Shown piece by piece: positions 27,819-36,455 of a DNA stretch of 64,000 nucleotides. Under the pieces are notes generated by a model, which was not told the origin of the DNA, did not search any database, and saw only the letters and a program-made list of their open reading frames with translations. The stretch spans positions 4,095,001 to 4,159,000 of the forward strand of contig NZ_CP080269.1 in the NCBI RefSeq assembly GCF_019431355.1, given 5' to 3'. Made by a program: the position numbers and the translations under genes. The DNA is from Paenibacillus sp. R14(2021) (GTDB lineage: Bacteria > Bacillota > Bacilli > Paenibacillales > Paenibacillaceae). Position 1 is the stretch's first letter. Every line of letters starts with the position of its first letter.

Positions 27819-29999
27819 ATGGTTGATGCAATCACAACAGCGTTAGCCCTAAAGAAAAATTATGTTGATGTTCGTTTATATGGTACAAAGGGAAACGGCG
27901 TCAATGACGATACGGCTGCTATCCAAGCTGCTATTGCTGACGCAAGTCGGAAAGGGATTGGAGCTGTCTATTTCCCGGCGCCTGACGCGGCCTATATGGT
28001 GGATGTCAGGAAGCCAATTATTGTACCGTCCAATATGATTCTTTTCGGGAACAAGGGACAAAGCGTAGTCAAGGTCATCGCTTCCACCGTTCATAACGAT
28101 AACGATCATTTCTTCGGGGGTATTAACTCGCTGTTCGTTCCAGGGACGCTGGCAGACAGGCGGGCATTTACGAAGGACGCTTTCGGAAGCCATATTCAAT
28201 TTGACGGCTTGGTGCTTGACGGGAACGCATCGAGTATCGACCAGACGGGGTATCTGAAAGAGGCGAATAGTGCAGGATTCAAATGCCTGTATGTGAAGAA
28301 CCTTACGATAACGAATTGCGAGGTCAGAAACTTTCTGAATTCCGGCATTTATACGTATGGCTGCACGTTTGTTGCTATTAGCAGGAATCAAGTGCATCAT
28401 AATGGACAATTCGCGTATACGGCTCAAAACGGTTACTCCTATTCCAATGGCGTAAGCCGCAACGGCATTTCATTATCTGGAGGGTACTTGCCTGGACAAT
28501 CGGTGCAAGAGAGTCCCTATTCATACGACTATGAAGTGACCAACAACATCGTTCATGACAACATGGACGAAGGCATTATGTTTGCTTATCAGAAGCGGCT
28601 CTTGATTTCGGGGAACTTCGTTCATAACAACGGAGACATGGGAATCGAGGGGGATGGCGGCTATAAGACGACAGATACCATGCCGGATGTGCCGGGAACT
28701 GTTATTCCAGGCGATGTGATAATTGTTAATAATTTCATCTATGACCACCCGCACAAAGCGATTTCGATCGGTTCATCGAACATGCAAAAAATTAAGGTAT
28801 CAGGCAACGTCATTCGAAACTGTGGAGAATGGGCTATATTTATCGGTCAGGAATCGAACTCGACCGTCATTGTCACGGATAATAACATTCATAATTACGG
28901 CACTGAAATCGCGCAAAATGGGACGAATTATCATGCGATCTATGTGGAGTCGCATCACGTTAAAATTCAGGACAACTATATCTATGCCCCGGTCTTTGAC
29001 CCCGCAGCAGGTGTGGCTGGCGGAACCTCGACAGGCAGCGGAATCGTGGTAAGCCGCGCCTATGATTGTACCATTCAGGACAATACGGTATTCGGCGGCG
29101 GGAAGCTAGGCATCATTGTGGATATTTGGCGGATGAGTGACCTCGGCGAAATCATGCGTACCCTGAAAGTTGAAGGGAACACGATCAGTCATGTTCATCG
29201 CCAGGGCATCTACATTAACGCCAACCTCTCGACGCATATGCATCAGGCGGCTATCAACAACAATAATATATACAACTATCAGGCAGGATACGATTATTCT
29301 GGCGGCCAAAGCTATACGCTTTACAGCGGCATTGAATTCGGATCGAGCACCCGGATCAAGAGTCTCACCACTTGCGGCAACACAGTGATGAATGAGATGG
29401 ACCAGACAATTATAACTTCAACGGGACAGCCGTTGAACAAGGTGCCAGGGCAGAATGCCATTAACCTGCCCTCAACACAAGACAATATCGTTAACTGCAC
29501 GTTAGTTGGCAATGAAGTGGCATATGGCGGTCAGTTCGTTTCTGTGAATAACACCGATAAGGTACAGTTTCTGACGATGCCTGGCAACAACATATTCGGC
29601 AAACGCCTTCTCTACGGAAGTGCAGTTCCTTCGGGAGCAGTTAAACAATATTACGTTGGAGACGTCATGTATCATACAGCGCCTGCAGATGGGACAGCGA
29701 TAGGTTGGGTATGCGTGGCATCTGGTAAGCCGGGAACGTGGGCCGAGTTCGGGTTCATTAAATCTCAAAGATCCGGCCAAATTGTGTACAACGGCAACGG
29801 TGCAGCAATGACGAAAGTCATCCCGCACGGATTGGGTGCGGTGCCTTCCGCTTATTTTGTTCAAGCGGTCAGTATTGATGCTGGAAACGCCGTCGTTAAG
29901 CGCGTAGCGGCGGATGCCGCCAACTTGACAGTAACTTTCGGCATTGCACCGGTAACGGGTACGAATAATGTGACACTTAATTGGCGGGCAGAGCTTTGA
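27819..29999 (+). CDS. Right-handed beta-helix protein (pectate-lyase-3-like)
   Basis: Protein of 726 residues. The N-terminal block VDVRLYGTKGNGVNDDTAAI then QAAIADASRKGIGAVYFPAP is the start of the pectate lyase 3 / tailspike beta-helix family. It is followed by many ~22-residue helix rungs with N-N-x-I/V patterns (TNNIVHDNMDEGIMFAY, VNNFIYDHPHKAIS, QDNTVFGGGKLGI). The last ~90 residues form a separate beta domain. No signal peptide or membrane span is visible, and the protein begins MVDAITTALALKKN. It is therefore either exported by a non-classical route or a phage tail-spike-like relic. Catalytic residues cannot be assigned. AAGGGGGG lies before the ATG. Confidence 0.8.
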   Translation: MVDAITTALALKKNYVDVRLYGTKGNGVNDDTAAIQAAIADASRKGIGAVYFPAPDAAYMVDVRKPIIVPSNMILFGNKGQSVVKVIASTVHNDNDHFFGGINSLFVPGTLADRRAFTKDAFGSHIQFDGLVLDGNASSIDQTGYLKEANSAGFKCLYVKNLTITNCEVRNFLNSGIYTYGCTFVAISRNQVHHNGQFAYTAQNGYSYSNGVSRNGISLSGGYLPGQSVQESPYSYDYEVTNNIVHDNMDEGIMFAYQKRLLISGNFVHNNGDMGIEGDGGYKTTDTMPDVPGTVIPGDVIIVNNFIYDHPHKAISIGSSNMQKIKVSGNVIRNCGEWAIFIGQESNSTVIVTDNNIHNYGTEIAQNGTNYHAIYVESHHVKIQDNYIYAPVFDPAAGVAGGTSTGSGIVVSRAYDCTIQDNTVFGGGKLGIIVDIWRMSDLGEIMRTLKVEGNTISHVHRQGIYINANLSTHMHQAAINNNNIYNYQAGYDYSGGQSYTLYSGIEFGSSTRIKSLTTCGNTVMNEMDQTIITSTGQPLNKVPGQNAINLPSTQDNIVNCTLVGNEVAYGGQFVSVNNTDKVQFLTMPGNNIFGKRLLYGSAVPSGAVKQYYVGDVMYHTAPADGTAIGWVCVASGKPGTWAEFGFIKSQRSGQIVYNGNGAAMTKVIPHGLGAVPSAYFVQAVSIDAGNAVVKRVAADAANLTVTFGIAPVTGTNNVTLNWRAEL

Positions 30000-30030
30000 T
30001 AGTCAATGCGTGCTGAGAAGTGAAATCAAA

Positions 30031-30054
30031 AAAAGCCCCAGACAGGGGCTTTTT
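30031..30054. terminator. Terminator between beta-helix and reductase genes
   Basis: AGCCCC/GGGGCT stem with a 5-nt loop, bordered by A and T runs, between convergent genes. Confidence 0.88.
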
Positions 30055-30058
30055 AACA

Positions 30059-30808
30059 TTACGCTTGACGTTTAAGCCAATCTTCGAAACGGGTGGAAGT
30101 GATACGTGGGTTGCTGCTCTGTGGAACAAGGGATAGTTCGGTCACTGGAGCACAGTAGTAAGTCACTTTATCGTCGGCGACCACTTGACGATTATCTTGA
30201 GTTGAACGCATGGATTGTGTAACGAATTCTTTGAGGCTAATCCGTTCAGGACCAGCAATATCTATAAGGCCATTTAATGGTGCACCGACTGCGAAATCAA
30301 CCAAAGCGGCAGCTACGTCGTCACCAGCGATCGCTTGTATCGAAGCGTTCGGCGTACGTACGATATCGTCCTCCGCGAAAATAGCGGTGAGACCGCTGGC
30401 GAACTCGAAGAATTGTGTCGCGCGAACGATTGTATAAGGAACGTTAGAAGAAGTAATCAAGTTCTCTTGGGCCATCTTCGCACGGAAATAACCGCTAAAT
30501 AGAAGACCATCCGTACCGACGACGGATAGCGCCACATGGTGCCCGACTCCAGCAGCTGCTTCAGCAGCAAGCAGATTACGAGTAGACGTTTCGAAGAATT
30601 CCAATACAGCTGCATCTTCCCAAGATGGTGAGTTCGAAACGTCAACCACGACTTGAGCACCTTTAAGTGCTTCGGCCAGTCCTTCACCCGTAATCGTATT
30701 AACACCCTTTGAAGGTGATGCAGCGACTACCTCATGACCAAGATCGATTAGTTTTTTACCAAGTTTTGTTCCAATCATTCCAGTACCACCGATAACTACG
30801 ATTTTCAT
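30059..30808 (-). CDS. NAD(P)-binding NmrA/atypical SDR protein
   Basis: Protein of 249 residues starting MKIVVIGGTGMIGTKLGKKL; the GGTGMIG is the atypical SDR nucleotide loop. Further family marks are VVDVSNSPSWED, VGHHVALSVVGTDG and a YFRAKMAQENLI segment with the conserved Lys. NmrA-like members bind NAD(P) and act as redox sensors or quinone/nucleoside-diphosphate-sugar reductases. The substrate here is unknown. The start was set at the ATG with AGGAAGAA upstream. Confidence 0.85.
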   Translation of the reverse strand: MKIVVIGGTGMIGTKLGKKLIDLGHEVVAASPSKGVNTITGEGLAEALKGAQVVVDVSNSPSWEDAAVLEFFETSTRNLLAAEAAAGVGHHVALSVVGTDGLLFSGYFRAKMAQENLITSSNVPYTIVRATQFFEFASGLTAIFAEDDIVRTPNASIQAIAGDDVAAALVDFAVGAPLNGLIDIAGPERISLKEFVTQSMRSTQDNRQVVADDKVTYYCAPVTELSLVPQSSNPRITSTRFEDWLKRQA

Positions 30809-31002
30809 ATTTATTCTTCCTAGATATTCTATGTTTTTGATTTTCTTCATTGATTTTAATGTACATACATAAAACGACTAAGGGAACTGCTCTGTGACAA
30901 TAGACTAAGAAAAACGTATTGAAAAATATCCTCTATAAATAATGTCTTTACCAACAATTATCAATATTGTATTGTGTGCGAACGGGATGTTTAGTGAAAA
31001 AG

Positions 31003-31028
31003 AAAAAACCCTTGATTCTCAAGGGTTT
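31003..31028 (-). terminator. Terminator of tRNA-Arg
   Basis: On the minus strand AACCCTTGAGAATCAAGGGTT forms a 7-8 bp hairpin followed by a T run, 14 nt after the tRNA. Confidence 0.85.
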
Positions 31029-31041
31029 GAGTTATTATATA

Positions 31042-31118
31042 TGGCGCGCCCGATACGATTCGAACGTACGACCTGCAGTTTAGGAAACTGTCGCTCTATC
31101 CTGCTGAGCTACGGGCGC
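31042..31118 (-). tRNA. tRNA-Arg (anticodon CCU)
   Basis: A 77-nt tRNA on the minus strand with encoded CCA. Acceptor GCGCCCG/CGGGCGC, D arm with AGCTCAGCAGGATAGAGC, anticodon loop TTCCTAA giving CCU, T loop TTCGAAT. Intact, without a repeat of its 3' end nearby. Confidence 0.95.
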
Positions 31119-31430
31119 GCGGTAAGGTTAATAATAGCATGAAGGACTCAGAGGAATCAACTGCCATCGGCAGTGCCAAATGGCGTAATCGCCTGTAATA
31201 AACCGACACAGCGTGGTCGAACAAGGAAGTTAAATAGTCCTAAATGGGAGAAAAAAGTGAGAAATAGGTCCCTAATTAAAGTTATTTTGTAGAAAATTGT
31301 CGAAAATTTATCGCTTTATACGAAATTTAGTCGACAAGATTTTACAAAAATTACAGCCTCCAACGTATATAATTAGGTTGTTACTTTTTGTAACTGATGA
31401 TGATGCGATAGGAGCTGTCCCGAGGGCGTC
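31119..31430. other. Upstream region of the Spo0E-like gene with Spo0A-type boxes
   Basis: No gene. TGTCGAA, a perfect Spo0A box core, lies at 31298-31304, and a near match TTGTCGAC (minus) at 31330-31337. A TATAAT box follows at about 31366 and a small GTTAC/GTAAC hairpin near 31380. Confidence 0.45.
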
Positions 31431-31628
31431 ATGAACGACAAAATGAAATTACTCCATGAATTGCAGGTGCTCCGCATAAAGCTGTTCGAAGCTGCCGAAG
31501 CACGCGGAAGTTTAACTGACCCTGAGGTACTTGCTATAAGTGAAGCAGCTGATGAGCTTATTGTGACGTTACAACAGCTTCAGAAGAACGAACTGGTCAA
31601 GAGTGTCCAGCTAAATACGTTTTCGTAG
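31431..31628 (+). CDS. Spo0E-like aspartyl-phosphate phosphatase
   Basis: A 65-residue two-helix protein. The second helix carries the Spo0E motif S-x-x-(A/L)-D-x-L/I (SEAADELIVTLQQ) after a first helix KLLHELQVLRIKLFEAA. Spo0E-type proteins dephosphorylate Spo0A~P and delay sporulation. GAGGGC precedes the ATG. Its end overlaps the end of tadA on the other strand by 18 nt. Spo0A-like boxes upstream suggest feedback control. Confidence 0.8.
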   Translation: MNDKMKLLHELQVLRIKLFEAAEARGSLTDPEVLAISEAADELIVTLQQLQKNELVKSVQLNTFS

Positions 31629-32090
31629 ACGACGGAAAAATTGGGTAAGCAACTCTCCGCATTCTTGCTGCAGCAGCCCGCCGACGAGTTCGGTCTCATG
31701 ATTGAACCGGGGCTCTTGAAGCAAGTTCATGAGCGTACCGGCACAACCGGCCTTGGGGTCGATTGTGCCGTACACTACTTTTCGAATCCGGCTCTGAACA
31801 AGCGCTCCCGCGCACATCGGACAAGGTTCCAGCGTGACATACAACGTGCAGTCCAGTAATCGCCAAGCACCCAGATTGCGGCTGGCTTCCCGAATGGCAA
31901 TCATCTCGGCATGTGCGGTCGGATCCAAATTCGTCTCCCTCAGATTGAACCCCCTGCCTATGATTTCCCCATTCTTCACGATGACCGCGCCAATCGGAAC
32001 TTCACCAATGGCTTCTGCACGCTTTGCTTCTTCTATAGCCGCCTGCATATAAAGGTAATCGTCTTCTTGAAAATAGTCTGTTTGATTCAT
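31611..32090 (-). CDS. tadA: tRNA adenosine(34) deaminase
   Basis: Converts the wobble adenosine of tRNA-Arg(ACG) to inosine. The 159-residue protein carries the zinc deaminase signature: HAE (60-62) in PTAHAEMIAIREA, and PCPMC (Cys90, Cys93) in LEPCPMCAGALVQ. GGAGGC lies ~9 nt before the ATG. In B. subtilis the orthologue yaaJ is likewise origin-proximal, downstream of serS, though there it is followed by scr and dnaX, which are absent here. Confidence 0.96.
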   Translation of the reverse strand: MNQTDYFQEDDYLYMQAAIEEAKRAEAIGEVPIGAVIVKNGEIIGRGFNLRETNLDPTAHAEMIAIREASRNLGAWRLLDCTLYVTLEPCPMCAGALVQSRIRKVVYGTIDPKAGCAGTLMNLLQEPRFNHETELVGGLLQQECGELLTQFFRRLRKRI

Positions 32091-32202
32091 ACTTGAATGC
32101 CTCCATTAACGCTGTTATTGCGATCAAAAGCCTTATTCGACGAAGAACGACTGTCGATATTGCTCGAATTGTGCCACGAACACGCATTCGTTGTTAACAG
32201 CT

Positions 32203-32296
32203 TGTGTATAAAATTGTGGATAACTATAATTTATTCACAACTCTATTCACAATCTATTCACTTTGCTTGTGAATATGGGGAGAAATCTGTGCACAA
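32203..32296. promoter_or_regulatory. DnaA-box cluster between tadA and the histidine kinase
   Basis: Within 94 bp are two 9-mers on the minus strand, TTATACACA (32203-32211) and the perfect box TTATCCACA (32215-32223). On the plus strand are TTATTCACA (32231-32239), CTATTCACA (32243-32251) and CTATTCACT (32254-32262). ATATTCACA (minus, 32268-32276) and TTGTGCACA (minus, 32288-32296) follow. Spacing is mostly 11-16 bp, about a helical turn. The region is A+T-rich and has no gene. Confidence 0.75.
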
Positions 32297-32458
32297 CTTT
32301 ATCTTAAACAATGACGTATTCAACATTTGTGAGCGGATATACGCATTACGCGAAATAATTAGATAAAGCAAGCGGTTGGGAATTGCTTTCATTTTTTTAC
32401 AGTTGTGTTATGATCCAAATAAGATGTCTATTCGTGTGCAAAAAGGGTGTGTCGCATA

Positions 32459-34714
32459 TTGTCGGTTAAGACAAAGCTATCCTTTATGATCTCAACCATC
32501 GTATTCATATTGTTAATTCTCAATATGATCCTGAACGAATATTCGACACGAATCAATTTGAAATCCGAAGTCGAGATGAGCATGATGTCGATCAGCCAGC
32601 AAATTGCTGCTAATGTCATGCAGAATGCGAAGGAGAATGAATTCGTTCAGTCCGTCTTGGTCGACAAATTGAAGATGGCCTCTTTCTCCGCAGCCAGTCA
32701 GCTCCCCCTTGATATCAAGGATATCACAAGTACCCAGCTTGCGCAGGCCGCTGCTCTGTCAGGCGTTCCCACCATGTCCCTCTTAACGAAAAACGGTAAC
32801 GATTTACACATCGTTTATTCCACGAACCCTGCCGAATTAGGCAACTTAAGTTCAACCTGGCAAGAGCGTAAAGTGATCAATTCTGCGCAGAAGGAGCCGT
32901 CCTACCAATTTTGGGCGGGACCTGAAGAAGTCTCCATGCTGGGGGCGAACGCCCACCTTGCACAAGAAACCTTCTACGCCGATGCTAATCGCAATTATAT
33001 CATTCGATGCTATATGGAAAGCGATCAATTAAGCGACTATCGCAAAATCGCGCAAACGAATGAATTCTCGAACGAAATGAAGAGCGGTAATCCGACGATT
33101 CTGGAGATCACCGGGTTCAATCCTGCGCTGTTCAACAAGGATTCGATTATCAGTATCCCTTCGATTATTAACAGCAAGCAGCTGCAGGAGCGTCCTGTTC
33201 CCTTCGGCACGTATTCATTCAAAGACTTGAACGATGATGCGCAAAGCGTGACGGAGGCGCTCCGAGGTAAGGCCGTGATTCGCTATACCTCGATTAATGG
33301 TCGCGCCGTCATTAAGAGCTTCATCCTGATGAAGGAGCCGACCCCTTACGTTGTCAGGCTGGTAATGGACAAAAAACCGCTTATGCGGCTGATGGATGAA
33401 CAGCGGTCGAATCAGGTTTTCATATCGACGGTGCTTCTCATTATTGTGGTGATCTGCAGCTACTGGCTGTCGGATATATTGCTTCGCCCGGTTCGTTCGA
33501 TTCTATGGAAGGTGAACGAGGTGTCATTGGGACGTTTCGAGAGTTCCATCGAGGTAAAACGCAAGGATGAGCTGGGACAGCTGGCGCAGCGGGTCAATGC
33601 GATGTCGAAGAATCTCGGCATCTATATGACGAAGCTGAAGATGGCATTCGAAGAGAACCGGTCGATGAAAGAATACTTGGAATCCTTCATTAATCATACG
33701 ACGGATGCCATCCATGTCGTGGATCTCGATGGCCGAATTACGCAGGTAAACCGCGCCTTCGAGCAGTTGTTCGGCTATGAGACGGAGGAGGCGCTCGGCC
33801 GCTCGCTGCCGCTTGTTCCGGAGCATCTGGATAAAGAAGAAGAGCAGAAGATGGAATGCTTGAAGTCCGGGAAGCTGCTGACTGCGCGCGAGACGCTGCG
33901 TGTTACGAAGAGCGGAGAATGGATATCCGTGAGCGTTACGACCTCTCCGATTCGCGATAAGCACGGTGAGATTCGGGCGATCGCGAGCATTACGCGCGAC
34001 ATGACGAGCCGCAATAAGATGGAGGAGCTGCTTCGCAGATCCGAGAAGCTGACGACAGTCGGACAGCTTGCCGCCGGCGTCGCGCACGAGATCCGCAATC
34101 CGCTGACGACGCTTCGGGGGTTTCTGCAGCTGCAGCTGCAAACGTCGAAGCTCAATACGCGGCATGTCGAAATTATGCTGTCGGAGCTCGACCGCATTAA
34201 CCTGATCGTCGGCGAGTTTCTAATTCTAGCGAAGCCGCAGGCGACACGGTTTGTCGAGAAGGATATCCGGTTTATACTAGGAGATGTGATTTCGCTTCTG
34301 GACAGCCAAGCGCATTTATGCAATATTGTGTTTGATGCGTACTTCTGCGACGAGGAATGCCGAATATCCTGCGAGGAAAATCAACTGAAGCAGGTATTCA
34401 TCAATGTACTCAAGAACGCGATGGAAGCGATGCCGAGCGGCGGGATGATTACGATCGATGTGTCCCTGCAGGAAGCACAGCAGCTGCGAATATCCATCAT
34501 GGACGAAGGTATCGGCATATCCGAGGAGAAGATCGCCAAGCTGGGCGATCCTTTCTATACCGATAAGGACAAGGGGACAGGGCTTGGCATTATGGTCAGT
34601 CAACGCATCATCCAGAGCCATCAGGGCACGCTCGAAATCAAGAGCAAGGTGGACGTGGGTACGACCGTCATCATTACTCTCCCGCTGCTGAAAGAAGCCG
34701 GTTCCGATGCCTAG
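32459..34714 (+). CDS. PAS-containing sensor histidine kinase (KinA-like)
   Basis: Membrane sensor kinase of 751 residues. TM1 is at ~8-26. A long extracellular sensing domain runs to ~318. TM2 (VFISTVLLIIVVICSYWL) is followed by HAMP, then a PAS domain (INHTTDAIHVVDLDGRITQV) at ~415-530. The HisKA box has the phospho-accepting His near residue 543 in AAGVAHEIRNPLTTLRGF. The ATPase N box is VFINVLKNAMEAMP and the G boxes are DEGIGIS and GTGLGIM. The HEIRNPL/RGFLQL box resembles the sporulation kinases of Bacillales, so it may feed the Spo0A phosphorelay; no response regulator is adjacent. The start TTG has AAAAGGG 11 nt upstream; a GTG at 32447 overlaps that site. Confidence 0.88.
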   Translation: MSVKTKLSFMISTIVFILLILNMILNEYSTRINLKSEVEMSMMSISQQIAANVMQNAKENEFVQSVLVDKLKMASFSAASQLPLDIKDITSTQLAQAAALSGVPTMSLLTKNGNDLHIVYSTNPAELGNLSSTWQERKVINSAQKEPSYQFWAGPEEVSMLGANAHLAQETFYADANRNYIIRCYMESDQLSDYRKIAQTNEFSNEMKSGNPTILEITGFNPALFNKDSIISIPSIINSKQLQERPVPFGTYSFKDLNDDAQSVTEALRGKAVIRYTSINGRAVIKSFILMKEPTPYVVRLVMDKKPLMRLMDEQRSNQVFISTVLLIIVVICSYWLSDILLRPVRSILWKVNEVSLGRFESSIEVKRKDELGQLAQRVNAMSKNLGIYMTKLKMAFEENRSMKEYLESFINHTTDAIHVVDLDGRITQVNRAFEQLFGYETEEALGRSLPLVPEHLDKEEEQKMECLKSGKLLTARETLRVTKSGEWISVSVTTSPIRDKHGEIRAIASITRDMTSRNKMEELLRRSEKLTTVGQLAAGVAHEIRNPLTTLRGFLQLQLQTSKLNTRHVEIMLSELDRINLIVGEFLILAKPQATRFVEKDIRFILGDVISLLDSQAHLCNIVFDAYFCDEECRISCEENQLKQVFINVLKNAMEAMPSGGMITIDVSLQEAQQLRISIMDEGIGISEEKIAKLGDPFYTDKDKGTGLGIMVSQRIIQSHQGTLEIKSKVDVGTTVIITLPLLKEAGSDA

Positions 34715-34768
34715 CAAGCAGGGATTCGCGGTTTCATGTACAATATACATACATGAGAGGTGAAGCGC

Positions 34769-35467
34769 ATGGTGGATACGAATGGCTACAGCGCGCTGCT
34801 TGTCGGGGCAACCGGCCTTGTCGGTTTCGAGCTGCTCCAGCAATTGCTCGGTGACGATAATTGCAAGACGCTGACCGTGCTCGTTCGAAGACCGCTTCGT
34901 ACGCTTTCTGTCCCTGCCGCAGCTCGCGCGAAGATGACCGTGCTCACGGCTGATTTTGACCGGCTGGAGGAAGCGCTGGCCGACGTGGAAGCAGACATCG
35001 TCTTCTGCACGCTCGGTACGACCATCAAGAAAGCAAAGACGCAGGAAGCGTTCCGCCAGGTCGATCTGGCGTATCCGGTCGCGCTGGGGGAATGGGCGAA
35101 GTCACGCGAAGCAGGGAAGTACATCATCGTCTCGGCCATGGGCGCCAGCGTAAAGTCTTCAATCTTCTACAACCGCGTGAAGGGTGAAATGGAAGCGCTG
35201 CTCGGCGAGCTGGGCTTGCGAGAGCTGCATATTGTCCGTCCATCGCTGCTCCTGGGGAAGCGGGAGGAATTCCGGCTTGGCGAGAAGCTGGCTATACTGC
35301 TGAGTCCGGTGTTGAAGGCCGTGATGCAAGGACCGCTTCGATCGTATCGGCCGGTTCGGGCGGAGGATGTGGCTTCCTTCATGAGACGAACGGCTGAAGC
35401 ACCTGTAACAGACGGGCCTGATCCCGTCATCAAAATTTATGAGAACCATGCGATAACGGTAAATTAG
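34769..35467 (+). CDS. NAD(P)H-binding oxidoreductase (HTATIP2-like)
   Basis: Atypical SDR of 232 residues: ALLVGATGLVGFELLQQLLG nucleotide loop, DIVFCTLGTTIKKAKTQEAF, KYIIVSAMGASVKSSIFYNR with the active Ser/Tyr region, and VKGEMEALL. Similar to the HTATIP2/YwnB-like family of Rossmann proteins; the substrate is unknown. GAGAGGTG lies ~7 nt before the ATG; the gene follows the kinase after 54 bp. Confidence 0.82.
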   Translation: MVDTNGYSALLVGATGLVGFELLQQLLGDDNCKTLTVLVRRPLRTLSVPAAARAKMTVLTADFDRLEEALADVEADIVFCTLGTTIKKAKTQEAFRQVDLAYPVALGEWAKSREAGKYIIVSAMGASVKSSIFYNRVKGEMEALLGELGLRELHIVRPSLLLGKREEFRLGEKLAILLSPVLKAVMQGPLRSYRPVRAEDVASFMRRTAEAPVTDGPDPVIKIYENHAITVN

Positions 35468-35508
35468 CCGATATTAGATAGGGTAACCGTGCGGGGTGAA
35501 CAAGTCAG

Positions 35509-36204
35509 TTGAGGATTAACAAGTTTATTAGCGAGACGGGCTTCTGTTCTCGGCGAGAGGCCGATAAACTCGTAGAGAGCGGCCGCGTGTCGATTAATGG
35601 CGCAGTGGCGGAGCTCGGCAGTCAAGCGGAGCTTGGCGACGACGTGCGGGTAGACGGTCGTCCCATCGGCGAGCAGAAGAGTCATGTGTATATCGCGTTG
35701 AACAAGCCTGTAGGCATCACAAGCACGACCGAGGCTCAAGTCGCAGGCAACATTGTCGACTACATCGGGCATGAGGAGCGTATCTTCCCGATCGGCAGAC
35801 TGGACAAAGACTCCGAGGGGCTCATTCTGCTCACGAATGACGGAGATATCGTCAACCGTATTCTCCGCGCGGAGGGCAAGCATGAGAAGGAATACATAGT
35901 CACGGTGGACCGTCCCGTCACGCCGCGGTTTCTCAAAGCCATGAGCGAAGGCGTCCGTATTCTCGGCGCGATGACACTGCCCTGCAAAGTCGAGAAGGAG
36001 TCCGACCGGGTATTCCGGATAACACTGACGGAAGGCAAGAACCGCCAAATCCGGCGGATGTGCCAAACGTTCGGCTACAATGTCAAGAAGCTAAGGCGCG
36101 TCCGGATTATGAACATCCATCTGGGGCAGCTGGCGAACGGCAAGTGGCGCGACTTGACTAAGGGAGAGCTGAGCGAGCTGTTTGCTCTATTAGACTACCA
36201 GTGA
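35509..36204 (+). CDS. rluF: 23S rRNA pseudouridine synthase RluF-like
   Basis: RsuA-family pseudouridine synthase of 231 residues. An N-terminal S4 RNA-binding domain ([20 protein letters not shown]) is followed by the catalytic core with the nucleophilic Asp in [20 protein letters not shown] and the C-terminal [15 protein letters not shown]. By likeness to E. coli RluF it modifies U2604 of 23S rRNA, near the peptidyl-transferase centre. TTG start; GGGGTGA lies upstream. Confidence 0.88.
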   Translation: MRINKFISETGFCSRREADKLVESGRVSINGAVAELGSQAELGDDVRVDGRPIGEQKSHVYIALNKPVGITSTTEAQVAGNIVDYIGHEERIFPIGRLDKDSEGLILLTNDGDIVNRILRAEGKHEKEYIVTVDRPVTPRFLKAMSEGVRILGAMTLPCKVEKESDRVFRITLTEGKNRQIRRMCQTFGYNVKKLRRVRIMNIHLGQLANGKWRDLTKGELSELFALLDYQ

Positions 36205-36241
36205 TCAGATGCCACCCTGCTTTTCCCGGGAAATAACAGCT

Positions 36242-36287
36242 AAACCAACATCGTTCGACGCAGTCGACGGCGATGTTGGTTTTTTTG
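36242..36287 (+). terminator. Terminator after rluF
   Basis: AAACCAACATCG and CGATGTTGGTTT form a 12-bp stem with a 17-nt loop, followed by T residues. Confidence 0.9.
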
Positions 36288-36455
36288 CACGTTCCAGCGC
36301 CATGTATAGGGTGAAATTTCCAGTGGTGCCAAGGGCCGCCACTGCCGTTTCATCTTGCCATGGGAGAAAACATGAAGTAAAATTATAAAGGATTGTCCTC
36401 ACTTTGCATAGAGGGTTTCACAAAAAATATTGTCTAGCGGGATGTGCGATTGTTC

